DNA of 64,000 nucleotides from Gammaproteobacteria bacterium (GCA_016209015.1 JACQWY010000049.1:21930-85929); one strand, 5' to 3'. Positions 1-9,574 are shown, counted from the stretch's first letter. Program-made: numbers and translations. Notes: a model not told the origin generated them from the sequence alone.

Positions 1-2533
1 CGTACACCGAGACCTCTTCAGCCGTGTCGAGACGGCAGATCACCGTCACTTCGACCGTCTCGCCGCTCTGGCGATGGACGACGAGCGTCAGATCCGCGCG
101 CGGCGTGAGCCGGCCCTTCACGTCGTAAGTCTCCGTGCCGTCGAGGCCGAGCGTCCTGCGGTTCACGCCCGCCGCGAACTCGAGCGGCAGCACGCCCATG
201 CCGATGAGGTTCGTGCGATGGATGCGCTCGAAGCCCTCGGCGACGATCGCCTCCACCCCCGCGAGTCGCACGCCCTTCGCGGCCCAGTCGCGCGAGCTGC
301 CCTGCCCGTAGTCGGCGCCCGCGACGATGATGAGCGGCTGCTTGCGATTCATGTAAGTCTCGATCGCCTCCCACATGCGCATCACCCGGCCCTCCGGTTC
401 GACACGGGCGAGCGAGCCCTTCTTCTGCTGGCCGTCGACGATCGCCATCTCGTTGACGAGCGTCGGGTTCGCGAACGTCGCGCGCTGCGCGGTCAGGTGA
501 TCGCCGCGGTGCGTGGCGTAGGAATTGAAGTCCTCTTCCGGCAGGCCCATCTTCGTGAGGTATTCACCGGCCGCCGAGCTCGCGAGGATCGCGTTCGAGG
601 GCGAGAGGTGATCCGTCGTGATGTTGTCGCCGAGCAGCGCGAGCGGACGCATGCCTTTCAGCGTGCGTTCGCCGGCGAGCGCGCCTTCCCAATACGGCGG
701 GCGCCGGATGTACGTCGATTGCGCGCGCCAGTCGTAGAGCGGGCTCACCTTCTCGACCGGGCCGCCCTTGCGCTCGAACATCGGGATGTAGACTTTCCGG
801 AACTGCTCGGGCTTCACGTGCTGCGCGACGATGGCGTCGATCTCTTCATCCGACGGCCAGAGATCCTTAAGCGTGATCGGCTTGCCGTTCGCATCGGTTC
901 CGAACGAGTCGCGCTCGATGTCGAAGCGCACCGTGCCGGCGATCGCATAGGCGACCACGAGCGGCGGCGAGGCGAGGAACGCCTGCTTCGCATACGGGTG
1001 GATGCGGCCGTCGAAATTGCGGTTGCCGGAGAGCACGGCCGTCGCATAGAGATCGCGATCGATGATCTCCTGCTGGATTTTCGGATCGAGCGCGCCCGAC
1101 ATGCCGTTGCAGGTCGTGCAGGCGAACGCGACTATCCCGAAGCCGAGCTTCTCGAGGTCGGCTTTCAAGCCCGCTTCTTCGAGATACAGCGCGACCGTCT
1201 TCGAGCCCGGCGCGAGCGAGCTCTTCACCCAGGGCTTGCGCGTGAGGCCGTACTTGTTCGCATTGCGCGCGAGCAGCGCGGCGGCGATGACATTGCGCGG
1301 ATTCGAGGTATTCGTGCAACTCGTGATCGCGGCGATGACGACCGCGCCGTCCGGCATTTGGCCGGGAATGTCTTCCCATTTGCCAGCGATGCCCTTCGCC
1401 GCGAGATCGGCGGTCGAGACGCGCGCATGCGGATTCGAGGGGCCGGCCATGTTGCGGCCGACGCGCGAGAGATCGAACGTGAGGTTCCGCTCGTAGACGG
1501 CGTTCGCGAGCGTGTCGGACCACAGGCCCGCCACTTTCGCGTACGTCTCGACGAGCCTGACCTGCGCGTCCTCGCGGCCGGTGAGCTTCAGATAATCGAG
1601 CGTCTGCTGATCGATGGAGAACATCGCAGCCGTCGCGCCGTACTCGGGCGCCATGTTCGAAATCGTCGCGCGATCGCCGAGCGTCAACGAGGCCGCGCCT
1701 TCGCCGTGGAATTCGAGATAGGCCCCGACGACCTTGGATTTCCGCAGAAATTCCGTGAGTGCGAGCACGACGTCGGTCGCGGTGATGCCGGGCTGACGCT
1801 TGCCGGTCAGCTTCACGCCGACGATCTCCGGCAGGCGCATCCAGGACGCGCGGCCGAGCATGACGTTCTCCGCTTCGAGTCCGCCCACACCGACGGCGAT
1901 GACGCCGAGCGCGTCGACGTGCGGCGTGTGGCTGTCCGTGCCGACGCAGGTATCCGGGAAGGCGACGCCGTCCTGGGCATGGACCACGGGCGACATCTTC
2001 TCGAGGTTGATCTGATGCATGATGCCGTTGCCGGCCGGGATGACGTCGACGTTGTCGAACGCGATCTTCGTCCAGTCGATGAAGTGAAAGCGATCCTCGT
2101 TCCGGCGATCCTCGATCGCGCGATTCTTCTCGAAGGCCTGCGGATCGAAACCGCCGCATTCGACGGCGAGCGAGTGATCGACGATCAACTGCACCGGCAC
2201 GACGGGATTCACCTTCGCCGGGTCGCCGCCCTGATCGGCGATCGCATCGCGCAGGCCCGCGAGATCGACGAGCGCGGTCTGGCCGAGGATGTCGTGGCAG
2301 ACGACGCGCGCCGGGAACCACGGGAAATCGAGCTCGCGCTTCACTTCGACGATCTGCACGAGGCAGTCGCGGATGATGGCCGGATCGGCCTTGCGCACGA
2401 TGTTCTCGGCGTGGACGCGCGCGGTGTAGGGCAGTTTTTCCCAGGCGCCGGGCTGGATGGCCTCGACCGCGGCGCGCGCGTCGAAGTAGTCGAGGGAAGT
2501 GCCGGGCAGCGGCTTTCTGTATTCCGAATTCAT
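1..2533 (-). CDS. acnD: Fe/S-dependent 2-methylisocitrate dehydratase AcnD (3' end outside window)
   Basis: Aconitase-superfamily enzyme that dehydrates 2-methylcitrate to the 2-methyl-aconitate intermediate of the methylcitrate cycle. The N-terminus MNSEYRKPLPGTSLDYF and the early LDFPWFPARVVCHDILGQTA stretch are typical of AcnD. The cluster-ligand motifs SCTNTSNPRN and ACTTCNGMSGAL are intact. About 844 codons are visible against a usual ~865, so only the extreme C-terminus is missing. The start is the ATG at 2533, 81 nt after prpC. The AcnD pathway normally also needs the isomerase PrpF, expected just left of the window (inference). Housekeeping aconitase AcnA is the alternative; the prpBC linkage and N-terminus favour AcnD. 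Confidence 0.93.
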   Translation of the reverse strand, partial: MNSEYRKPLPGTSLDYFDARAAVEAIQPGAWEKLPYTARVHAENIVRKADPAIIRDCLVQIVEVKRELDFPWFPARVVCHDILGQTALVDLAGLRDAIADQGGDPAKVNPVVPVQLIVDHSLAVECGGFDPQAFEKNRAIEDRRNEDRFHFIDWTKIAFDNVDVIPAGNGIMHQINLEKMSPVVHAQDGVAFPDTCVGTDSHTPHVDALGVIAVGVGGLEAENVMLGRASWMRLPEIVGVKLTGKRQPGITATDVVLALTEFLRKSKVVGAYLEFHGEGAASLTLGDRATISNMAPEYGATAAMFSIDQQTLDYLKLTGREDAQVRLVETYAKVAGLWSDTLANAVYERNLTFDLSRVGRNMAGPSNPHARVSTADLAAKGIAGKWEDIPGQMPDGAVVIAAITSCTNTSNPRNVIAAALLARNANKYGLTRKPWVKSSLAPGSKTVALYLEEAGLKADLEKLGFGIVAFACTTCNGMSGALDPKIQQEIIDRDLYATAVLSGNRNFDGRIHPYAKQAFLASPPLVVAYAIAGTVRFDIERDSFGTDANGKPITLKDLWPSDEEIDAIVAQHVKPEQFRKVYIPMFERKGGPVEKVSPLYDWRAQSTYIRRPPYWEGALAGERTLKGMRPLALLGDNITTDHLSPSNAILASSAAGEYLTKMGLPEEDFNSYATHRGDHLTAQRATFANPTLVNEMAIVDGQQKKGSLARVEPEGRVMRMWEAIETYMNRKQPLIIVAGADYGQGSSRDWAAKGVRLAGVEAIVAEGFERIHRTNLIGMGVLPLEFAAGVNRRTLGLDGTETYDVKGRLTPRADLTLVVHRQSGETVEVTVICRLDTAEEVSVY

Positions 2534-2570
2534 GGTGTTCCTCTGGCAGCGATCGCGACGGCGACGGGCC

Positions 2571-2602
2571 GGCCGTCCGCGCCGCACGGGACGCGGACGG
2601 CC
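2571..2602 (-). promoter_or_regulatory. Intergenic hairpin between prpC and acnD
   Basis: A perfect 11-bp inverted repeat (GGCCGTCCGCG at 2571-2581, CGCGGACGGCC at 2592-2602) with a 10-nt loop fills most of the 81-nt prpC-acnD gap. There is no U-tract, so it is not a classic terminator. It could lower acnD expression or protect the prpBC message from 3' decay; the role is inferred. Confidence 0.45.
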
Positions 2603-2614
2603 GCGATCAGCGGT

Positions 2615-3769
2615 TTACTCGCGGTCCTTCAGGGCCACGAACTTCTGGTTCTCGGGACCGGTGTAGTTCGCGCTCGGGCGGATGATCTTGCCGTCGATGC
2701 GCTGCTCGATGACGTGCGCCGACCAGCCGGCCGTGCGCGCGATGACGAACAGCGGCGTGAACATCGCCGTCGGCACGCCCATCATGTGGTAGCTCACCGC
2801 GCTGAACCAGTCGAGGTTCGGGAACATCTTCTTGATGTCCCACATGATGGTTTCCAGGCGCTCCGCGATGGCGTACATCTTCATGTTGCCTTCTTCGGCG
2901 GAGAGCTGACGCGCGACTTCCTTGATCACCTTGTTGCGCGGATCGCCGATCGTGTAGACCGGGTGGCCGAAGCCGATGACGACTTCCTTGCGCTCGACGC
3001 GGGCGCGGATGTCGGCCTCGGCCTCGTCCGGAGTGTCGTAGCGCTTCTGGATTTCGAACGCGACCTCGTTGGCACCGCCGTGCTTCGGCCCGCGCAGCGC
3101 GCCGATGCCGCCGCAGATCGCCGAGAACATGTCGGAGCCCGTGCCCGCAACGACACGCGAGGTGAACGTCGAGGCGTTGAACTCGTGCTCGGCATAGAGA
3201 ATGAGCGAAGTGTGCATCGCGCGCACCCAGCTCTCGCGCGGCTTCTCGCCATGCAGCAGGTGCAGGAAGTGGCCGCCGATGGAATCGTCGTCGGTCTCGA
3301 CGTCGATGATGTTGCCGTTGTGGCTGTAGTGATACCAGTAGAGCAGCATCGAGCCGAGCGAGGCCATGAGCTTGTCGGCGATGTCGCGCGCGCCGGGATG
3401 ATTGTGATCGTCCTTCTCGGGCGAGAGACAGCCGAGCACGGAGACGCCCGTGCGCATCACGTCCATCGGGTGCGCATAGGGCGGCAGCTCCTCGAGCGCG
3501 GACTTGAGCGCCGCGGGCAGGCCGCGCAGCGCCTTCAGCTTCGTCTTGTAGCCCTTGAGCTCCGCCGCGTTCGGCAGCTTGCCGTGGACGAGCAGGTGCG
3601 CGATTTCCTCGAACTCGCAGGTCGTCGCGATGTCGAGGATGTCGTAGCCGCGGTAGTGCAGGTCATTGCCGCTGCGGCCGACGGTGCAGAGTGCGGTATT
3701 GCCGGCGGCCGTGCCGGACAGGGCCACCGATTTCTTGGCCTTGGGCAGAACTTGCTGGGTATCGGACAT
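2615..3769 (-). CDS. prpC: 2-methylcitrate synthase PrpC
   Basis: Condenses propionyl-CoA with oxaloacetate to 2-methylcitrate. It is a 384-residue citrate-synthase fold of the size usual for PrpC. The active-site histidines lie in KHGGAN (about residue 230) and FGHPVY (about 269), and the aspartate in LDWF (about 320); [12 protein letters not shown] near the C-terminus is typical. Two ATGs occur (3775 and 3769). The AGGAG lies 1 nt from the first and 7 nt from the second, so the ATG at 3769 is chosen. It sits between prpB (43-nt gap) and acnD, which separates it from ordinary citrate synthase. Confidence 0.95.
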   Translation of the reverse strand: MSDTQQVLPKAKKSVALSGTAAGNTALCTVGRSGNDLHYRGYDILDIATTCEFEEIAHLLVHGKLPNAAELKGYKTKLKALRGLPAALKSALEELPPYAHPMDVMRTGVSVLGCLSPEKDDHNHPGARDIADKLMASLGSMLLYWYHYSHNGNIIDVETDDDSIGGHFLHLLHGEKPRESWVRAMHTSLILYAEHEFNASTFTSRVVAGTGSDMFSAICGGIGALRGPKHGGANEVAFEIQKRYDTPDEAEADIRARVERKEVVIGFGHPVYTIGDPRNKVIKEVARQLSAEEGNMKMYAIAERLETIMWDIKKMFPNLDWFSAVSYHMMGVPTAMFTPLFVIARTAGWSAHVIEQRIDGKIIRPSANYTGPENQKFVALKDRE

Positions 3770-3812
3770 TGTCATTCTCCTGTTGGTATCACTCTGGGAC
3801 GGGGTTCCCCCG

Positions 3813-4697
3813 TCACTTGCCCTTCTTGAACAGTGCGTCGAGCTTCTGCTCGTAACTGTGGTAGTCGAGGAATTCGTAGAGCTCGGAGCGCGTCTGCATG
3901 AGATCGAGCACGCTCGTCTGCGTGCCTTCCTCGCGGATCGCGCGCATCACGGCGAGCGCGGCCTTCTGCATCGCGCGCGTCGGCGAGAGCGGGAAGAGCG
4001 CCATCGCGATGCCCTGGGCACCGAGCTCCTCGCAGGTGTAATAAGGCGTCGAGCCGAATTCCGTGAGGTTCGCGAGCACCGGCGCTTTCACCGCGTCGCA
4101 GACCTGCTTGTACATCGTGATGTCGGTCATCGCCTCCGCGAAGATCGCGTCCGCGCCCGCTTCGACGAAGGCGCAGGCGCGATCGATCACGCCCTGCAGC
4201 CCCTCGACCTGCAGCGCATCAGTGCGCGCCATGAGCACGAAATCGGGATCCGTCTTCGCATCGGCCGCGGCCTTCACGCGATCGACCATCTCCTCGGTCG
4301 TCACGATCTCCTTGCCCGGACGATGGCCGCAGCGCTTCTGCGAGACCTGGTCCTCGAGGTGCACGGCGGCGGCGCCCGCGGTGATCATCTGCTTGACGGT
4401 GCGCGCGATGTTGAACGCGCCGCCCCAGCCCGTGTCGACGTCGACGAGCAGCGGCGTATCGATCTGGCTCGTGATGCGGCTGACGTCGACGAGCACGTTG
4501 TCGAGCGAGGTGATGCCGAGATCGGGCAGGCCGTAGGAATAGTTCGCCACGCCCGCGCCGGAGAGGTAGATGGCGCGGAAGCCGGTCTGCTTCGCCATCA
4601 TCGCCGCATAGGCGTTGACGGTGCCGATGATCTTGAGCGGCTTCTCGTCGCGGAGCGCCTGGCGGAAGCGGCCGCCGGCGGTGGGTTTCTGGGTCAT
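3813..4697 (-). CDS. prpB: Methylisocitrate lyase PrpB
   Basis: Cleaves 2-methylisocitrate to pyruvate and succinate, the last step of the cycle. It is a 294-residue isocitrate-lyase superfamily TIM barrel with the catalytic KRCGH loop at 121-125 (Cys123) and the metal-binding DVDTGWGG at 86-93. The start codon overlaps the stop of the upstream GntR gene as ATGA, and its ribosome-binding sequence (AAGGAG) lies inside the end of that gene, so translation is probably coupled. Short PEP-mutase-like relatives exist, but the prp context and KRCGH make PrpB clear. Confidence 0.96.
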   Translation of the reverse strand: MTQKPTAGGRFRQALRDEKPLKIIGTVNAYAAMMAKQTGFRAIYLSGAGVANYSYGLPDLGITSLDNVLVDVSRITSQIDTPLLVDVDTGWGGAFNIARTVKQMITAGAAAVHLEDQVSQKRCGHRPGKEIVTTEEMVDRVKAAADAKTDPDFVLMARTDALQVEGLQGVIDRACAFVEAGADAIFAEAMTDITMYKQVCDAVKAPVLANLTEFGSTPYYTCEELGAQGIAMALFPLSPTRAMQKAALAVMRAIREEGTQTSVLDLMQTRSELYEFLDYHSYEQKLDALFKKGK

Positions 4698-5383
4698 GCG
4701 TTCTCCTTCATCAATTGCTCGAAGTTCCGGCGGGCGGAACTGATGTGACGGCGCATCAGCATCTCGGCGAGGTCGCCGTCGCGGGCTTCGATCGCCTCGA
4801 CGATGCGCTGGTGCTCGGCGAACGCCTTCTGCGGCCGGTTCGGATAGGCGCTGACCTGGTAGCGGTACATGCGGATGCGGTGGTACAGCTCGCCGATCAG
4901 GAGCTCGGTCAGCGCGGCGTTGTGACTGCCCTGGATCACACGGTAGTGAAAATCGAGGTCGCCTTCCTGCTGGAAGTAGGCCGTGTCGGAGCGCAGTGCC
5001 TCGTCCTGCTGGTGGGCGACGAGCAGCGCGCGCAAGCCCGCGATCTCGGCGTCCGTCATGTGCAGCGCGGCCATGCGCGCGGCCATGCCCTCGAGCGCCT
5101 CGCGGACGAAATAGATCTCGACGAGCGCCTCCGGGCTCAGCGACGCGATACGGATCCCGACGTGCGGCGTCCGCTCGACGAGCCGGCGCGATTCCAGCCG
5201 CCGCAGCGCTTCGCGCAAGGGGCCGCGGCTCGTGCCGAAGCGCTCCGCGAGGTCGGTCTCCCCGACCCGCGAGCCCGGCGCGATGTCGCCGCGCACGATC
5301 GCGTCCTGCAGCGCCTCGAAGACCCGGTCGGCCGAGGTCCGCAACGCCTTGTCGTCGTCGATGTCGGGTATGGGCGTGGACAT
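4694..5383 (-). CDS. GntR (FadR-type) regulator of the methylcitrate operon
   Basis: A 229-residue transcription factor. It has an N-terminal winged helix (about 15-75, with [20 protein letters not shown] as recognition region) and an all-helical FCD-type ligand domain with the scattered Asp/His residues that usually bind a metal and a carboxylate effector. It is the first gene of the gntR-prpB-prpC-acnD operon and overlaps prpB by 4 nt. The ATG at 5383 is chosen as the only start giving a normal N-terminus. No Shine-Dalgarno precedes it; a palindromic operator occupies that position instead. The effector is probably a methylcitrate-cycle intermediate (inference). Confidence 0.9.
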   Translation of the reverse strand: MSTPIPDIDDDKALRTSADRVFEALQDAIVRGDIAPGSRVGETDLAERFGTSRGPLREALRRLESRRLVERTPHVGIRIASLSPEALVEIYFVREALEGMAARMAALHMTDAEIAGLRALLVAHQQDEALRSDTAYFQQEGDLDFHYRVIQGSHNAALTELLIGELYHRIRMYRYQVSAYPNRPQKAFAEHQRIVEAIEARDGDLAEMLMRRHISSARRNFEQLMKENA

Positions 5384-5387
5384 GGTT

Positions 5388-5399
5388 ATTGTGGACAAT
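5388..5399. promoter_or_regulatory. Probable GntR operator 1
   Basis: ATTGTGGACAAT is an inverted repeat with ATTGT/ACAAT arms. It starts 4 nt upstream of the GntR start codon and covers the place where a ribosome-binding site would lie. It shares the flanks TATTGT-GACAATCC with the second site at 5451-5462. Confidence 0.65.
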
Positions 5400-5450
5400 C
5401 CAACGGGATGGACGGGAAGGTAGCGCGACTCCGGCGGCCGGTCAACGTCT

Positions 5451-5462
5451 ATTGTCGACAAT
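5451..5462. promoter_or_regulatory. Probable GntR operator 2
   Basis: ATTGTCGACAAT is a perfect 12-bp palindrome matching operator 1 except at the centre. The sites are 63 bp apart, close to six helical turns, which fits cooperative binding by a dimeric FadR-type repressor to its own promoter. Confidence 0.65.
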
Positions 5463-5539
5463 CCACCCCGCCGAAGCCCCTTATCCACAGGGGTCTCGCG
5501 AACCTGCCCACGACGTCCGTCGATCGCCTGGCCGTCTAG

Positions 5540-6970
5540 GACGCCGCACGGCAGTGGCGTGAAGAAGGCGATGCCGAGCGCGCCGCCGCACTGCTCGCGC
5601 CCTGGTTCGCCGGCACGGCGGTGCTGCCCGCGGACCTCGAAGCGCATTTCGACGAGCTCATGGAGTGTTATCTCGATCTCGACAAACCGCGCAAACGCGA
5701 GCGGCTCCTCGCCGCCGTGCTCGAGCGCGGCGACCCCGGCCTGCGTGCCGTCGGTCTGCAGCGGCGCGCGGCGATGTGCGCCGACACGGGTGATTTCGAG
5801 AACGCCTGGCGGGACTTCCAGGAAGCGCAGCGTCTGGACCCCGAGAATTCTGCTCACGCTACGCTCGAATTGACCTTGCTCACGGCGCAAGGCGATGTGG
5901 AGCAGGCCCGCAAACGCGCGCGCTTCTGGCTCGCCCGGCTCGAACGCCGCCGCGATCCCGGGCTCGAAGGCATCATCGATTTCGTCCGGCACGTCCGCGA
6001 CGATCCGCTCGGCGCGTTGGGTGCCGCCGACCGGGGGCGCTTCCCGGGCCTCGAGCGTCTGAGCGAGCTGCTCGCTGCCGCGCCGCCGCTCGCCGTGCAC
6101 TACACGGTCGATGCCACTGACGACGGGGAACGCATGCTTGAGCCTGATGCAGCGCTGCGGGCCTCCGAAGCGGCGTGGCACGAGGTCTTCGCGCAGTCGG
6201 TATCGCGCGCGGCAGACGTGCGCTCCTGGGACGACGAGCTCGGTGAGGAGCCGGATTTCGAGAACGGTCTGGCGCTCCTCGCGCGCCGGCCGCTCGGCTG
6301 GCAGAGCTTCGAAGTCCTGCACGGCCTCGTGGCCGCCGTGAGCTCGCTGCCGCTGCTCGACGGCGGCGCCGCGCTCGCCGTGCCAATCCTCGAGCGCGCC
6401 TTCGCTCTGCTCGAGCGCGTGCTCGGCCAGCCCGGCACGCCGCCCGGCCGCCTGTCCTGGGGCCCGCTCGAGAATCGCGCCGCGCTGAGCTGCCTCCTCG
6501 AGCTCGCCGGGCACGCGCTCGACGATCCGGCGCGCGGCGTCGCGAGCGAGGCATTCATCTCCCGCGCGGAGCGCTACCTCGAGCTCAACCCGACCGACAA
6601 TCACTACCTGCGCGAGCCGCTCGCGCGCGGCTATCTGAGCTGCGATCGGATCGCCGACGCCGTCGCCCTCACGGCTCGCTACCCGGACGATCTCTGCGGC
6701 TCGACGCTGAACCGCATCCTCGCGCTCTACCGCGCCGGCGACGAGCACGGCGCGCGCAAACTGCTGCGCAAGGCCGCCCGTCACCACGAAGTCGCGATCG
6801 AGATGCTGCTCGCAGAGAAGGTGCGCGAGCCGAAGCCGGACTCCGAATTCGGCGTCACGATGGGCGGCAAGTACGAGGCATGGCTGTATCGCAGCGCGGC
6901 CCGCGAGCTGTGGGCGCGGGACGATGCGCTGGTCTGGCTCGGCCGGGCCTTCAAGGCCGCGAAGCGCTGA
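5540..6970 (+). pseudogene. TPR/ST7-like helical-repeat protein, N-terminus missing
   Basis: An open frame of about 476 codons runs from just after an in-frame TAG (5537) to 6970. Protein-like sequence begins directly after the TAG with DAARQWREEGDAERAAALL. The first usable start in frame is a GTG at 5621, with no ribosome-binding site. The product is alpha-helical with degenerate TPR-like repeats; the last 120 residues, including LNPTDNHYLREPL and ARYPDD, resemble ST7-like TPR proteins. I read it as a gene that lost its 5' end at the border with the prp operon; a short GTG-started protein of 449 residues is the alternative. Partner and function are unknown. Confidence 0.6.
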
Positions 6971-7045
6971 AGGGGACATCCCCGCCCGCCCGAAGTATCC
7001 TCGACCCGCGCCGCCTCCGGCGCGCCGCACGACAAGAAAGCAGCG

Positions 7046-8074
7046 ATGGCGATCAGGAAATCCGAGCTCTATTCCTCCCTCTGGGCCTCCTGCGACGAGC
7101 TGCGCGGCGGCATGGACGCGAGCCAGTACAAGGATTACGTGCTGGGGATGCTGTTCGTCAAATACGTGAGCGACAAGTACGCAGGCCTGCCCTTCGCGCC
7201 GATCGACATCCCCGCGGGTGCGAGCTTCCGCGACCTGGTCGCGCTCAAGGGCAAGCCGACGATCGGCGACGACATCAACAAGAAGATCATCGGCCCGCTC
7301 GCGAGCGCGAACCGGCTCGCCGACATGCCGGACTTCTACGACGCCGCGAAGCTCGGCTCCGGCAAGGAGATGGTCGATCGGCTCACGAACCTCGTCGCGA
7401 TCTTCGAGAACAAGGCGCTCGATTTCTCGAAGAACCGCGCCGACGGCGACGACATCCTGGGCGACGCCTACGAATACCTCATGCGCCACTTCGCGACCGA
7501 GAGCGGCAAGAGCAAGGGCCAGTTCTACACGCCGGCCGAAGTGAGCCGCATCATGGCGCGGATCGTCGGCATCGGCGGCGCGGGCACGAGCAACCGCGGG
7601 CGCGAAGCTCGCCGAGCTCGAAGAGAGCAGGGCGGCGAGGAAGGCGCGTTCGCGGCGCTGGAGAAGCTGAACGCCGCCGCCGTGAAGGATCGCCTGAAGG
7701 AAATCGCGAAGGACACTGAGGCCGCCGACGAGCGCGCCGCGCTCGAACGCTGGCTCGCGTTATCTGATGAAGAGGCGGCGCTCAAGAAGCAACTGAAGGC
7801 CGCGGAAGCGGCGCTCGATGCCGCGGCCTGTGCACAGTATCCGAAGCTCGACGAGGCGGAAATCAAATCACTCATCGTCGACGCGAAGTGGCTCGCCGCG
7901 CTCGACACAGCGCTGCACGGCGAGCTCGATCGTGTGAGCCAGGGGCTCGCGCGGCGCGTGAAGGAGCTTGCGGAGCGCTATGAGACGCCGTTGCCGCGCT
8001 TGAACGATCGCATGGCGGAGTTGGAGGCGAAGGTGAGCGGGCATCTGGAGCGGTTGGGGTTTGTATGGAGGTGA
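7046..8074 (+). pseudogene. hsdM: Type I DNA methyltransferase HsdM with its catalytic core deleted
   Basis: Residues 1-183 are a clear HsdM N-terminus (KSELYSSLWASCDELRGG through GKSKGQFYTPAEVSRIM). Just after TSN (about base 7595) the sequence jumps to the HsdM C-terminal region (LDTALHGELDRVSQGLARRVKELAERYETP to the end). The SAM-binding and NPPF/Y catalytic segments are absent: 342 residues against roughly 700-850 for this subtype. After the junction, base 7603 onward reads better in another frame (AKLAELEESRAARK) before the HsdM frame resumes, so there is also a small indel. It cannot methylate DNA. Confidence 0.85.
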
Positions 8075-8217
8075 AGGATCGCAGTGCAGTGTATGCGGTA
8101 CCGCTGGGGTATAAGCAGACTGAGGTGGGGGTGATTCAGGGAATTGGGGTCAGGTTTCGATTTCGCGGTCGACGCGGTGACCTTCATCGGCGCACGTGCC
8201 CGCGAATTCGAACCTGA
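8065..8217 (+). pseudogene. hsdS: HsdS specificity-subunit stub, cut off by an inverted-repeat element
   Basis: An ATG at 8065 overlaps the hsdM stop, as usual for hsdMS. Twenty-four codons end in LGYKQTEVGVI, the standard lead-in to the first target-recognition domain of many HsdS proteins. Instead of the expected PEDW the sequence enters the inverted-repeat element at 8139 and stops at 8217. No recognition domain remains nearby. Confidence 0.75.
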
Positions 8218-8230
8218 TCCCATTTCCCGG
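8139..8230. mobile_element. MITE-like palindromic element, copy 1
   Basis: A 92-bp element whose ends are imperfect inverted repeats of about 30 bp: the left end begins GGGAATTGGGGTCAGG, and the right end read in reverse begins GGGAAATGGGATCAGG. Both continue TTCGA..TTCGCGG. It carries no transposase. It interrupts hsdS and resembles a second copy at 11754-11844. Ends of this kind often flank REP-associated (Y1) transposases in gammaproteobacteria (recalled family knowledge). Confidence 0.7.
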
Positions 8231-9110
8231 AACACCCCACCGCGGTCGTCCCGGCGCAGGCCGGGACCCAGTCGGTGACCCGCGGCGCGGGAAGCGAACC
8301 CCGGGGATTTCCAGAGCGCGGCGTGCGGGCCCAACGTCCCGAGGTTCCGCCGTGGTGCCGTGGTGAGATGACTGGGTCCCGGCCTGCGCCGGGACGACGA
8401 GCTGATAGGGCGTCGGCGCTTCCATCACGGCGGGCGCTGCCGGAGCTTCATGTGCGTTGGGCTTCCTTCGTCAGCCGCAACCTACGCGGGCTGACCCATT
8501 TCCCGGAACACCCCCCGCCGTCGTCCCGGCGCAGGCCGGGACCCAGTCGGTGACCCGCGGCGCGGGAAGCGAACCTCGGGGATTTCCAGAGCGCGGCGTG
8601 CGGGCCCAACGTCCCGAGGTTCCGCCGTGCTGCCGTGGTGAGATGACTGGGTCCCGGCCTGCGCCGGGACGACGGCGTTGATGGGTCGTCGGCGCTTCCA
8701 TCATGGCGGGCGCTGCCGGAGCATCATGAGCGTTGGGCTTCCTTCGTCAGCCGCAACCTACGGGCTGATCCCATTTCCCGGAACACCCCACCGCCGTCGT
8801 CCCGGCGCAGGCCGGGACCCAGTCGGTGACCCGCGGCGCGGGAAGCGAACCTCGGGGATTTCCAGAGCGCTGCCGGAGCTTCATGCGCGTTGGGCTTCCT
8901 TCGTCAGCCGCAACCTACGGGCTGACCCATTTCCCGGAACACCCCACCGCCGTCGTCCCGGCGCAGGCCGGGACCCAGTCGGTGACCCGCGGCGCGGGAA
9001 GCGAACCTCGGGGATTTCCAGAGCGCATCGTGCCGGCCCAACGTCCCGAGGTTCCGCCGTGGTGCCGTGGTGAGATGACTGGGTCCCGGCCTGCGCCGGG
9101 ACGACGGCGT
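8231..9110. repeat. Composite tandem/inverted array of GTCGTCCCGGCGCAGG repeats
   Basis: The palindromic core CGTCCCGGCGCAGGCCGGGA occurs at about 8247, 8522, 8798 and 8953, with inverted partners near 8371, 8646 and 9076. The first three periods are about 275 bp; the third unit is shortened by loss of its inverted half. Each direct core is preceded by CATTTCCCGGAACACCCC, the right end of the MITE. No gene is present; the many short ORFs here (VVPAQAGTQS-like peptides) are repeat translations. This fills most of the 8218-9574 gene-free stretch. Confidence 0.85.
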
Positions 9111-9130
9111 TGATGGGGCGCTAGCACCAC

Positions 9131-9574
9131 GACTCTTCCACGCGCCCTGCGCGCTGCTCCACGTCCGCCGGGTCACATTTCAAGATAATGCCGGGCCATA
9201 GGTTCTGAAAAATATCCCAAGATCAGCAATCAGGAAGCCGGCGTTCCAAATGATGCCGATGCCCGTTCCAGATGACGCCCCGGCTCCGAGTAGCGATTTC
9301 GAAGCGGCATACGGTACAGCCTGGACGCGCTCCGAGACCGGGCGCGCGGCGCCGCGCACCGGTGCGCGATGGTCACGAGCGCGTCTTTCGCATCGCTCAT
9401 CGCTCGTTTCAGGAAACAGCAGCACTTTTGCTGAAAATTTCCGATGCACCGCTGTCGGCAAGCCGCTGATCGAACGTCCTGTTTCGGATATCCAGGGCCC
9501 GGGAGGGGTTCGTCGTTCGCCGCAGCCGTGACGGTTGCCCCGACTCTTCATCCAACAGCCCATCGCCGCTTTTA
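9131..9574. other. Gene-free segment between repeat array and ATPase promoter
   Basis: I see no convincing gene. Two overlapping 14-bp perfect palindromes lie at 9344-9357 (GCGCGGCGCCGCGC) and 9354-9367 (GCGCACCGGTGCGC). Base composition falls towards the ATPase gene. It may hold unrecognisable remains of hsdS. Confidence 0.5.

Noticed and set aside
74..3829. A 1251-codon rightward ORF opposite acnD and prpC
   Set aside because: It is the antisense frame of clear acnD/prpC genes; GC-rich codons rarely give antisense stops, and the product is Arg/Asp/His-rich without any domain.
4694..7489. A 931-codon leftward frame that would extend the GntR protein far upstream
   Set aside because: Only the last ~229 codons look like GntR; the extension lies antisense to the TPR and hsdM genes and would remove the operator/promoter region.
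8231..9110. CRISPR array
   Set aside because: The repeats are long, unevenly spaced and partly inverted, with no uniform 20-40-bp unique spacers and no cas genes.
8275..9176. Several 70-130-codon ORFs in the repeat array
   Set aside because: They are translations of the repeats (VVPAQAGTQS-like peptides) in all frames, a common false annotation.
9180..9563. A 127-codon leftward ORF with an apolar C-terminal end
   Set aside because: No ribosome-binding site, no recognisable domain and odd composition; it spans strong palindromes.
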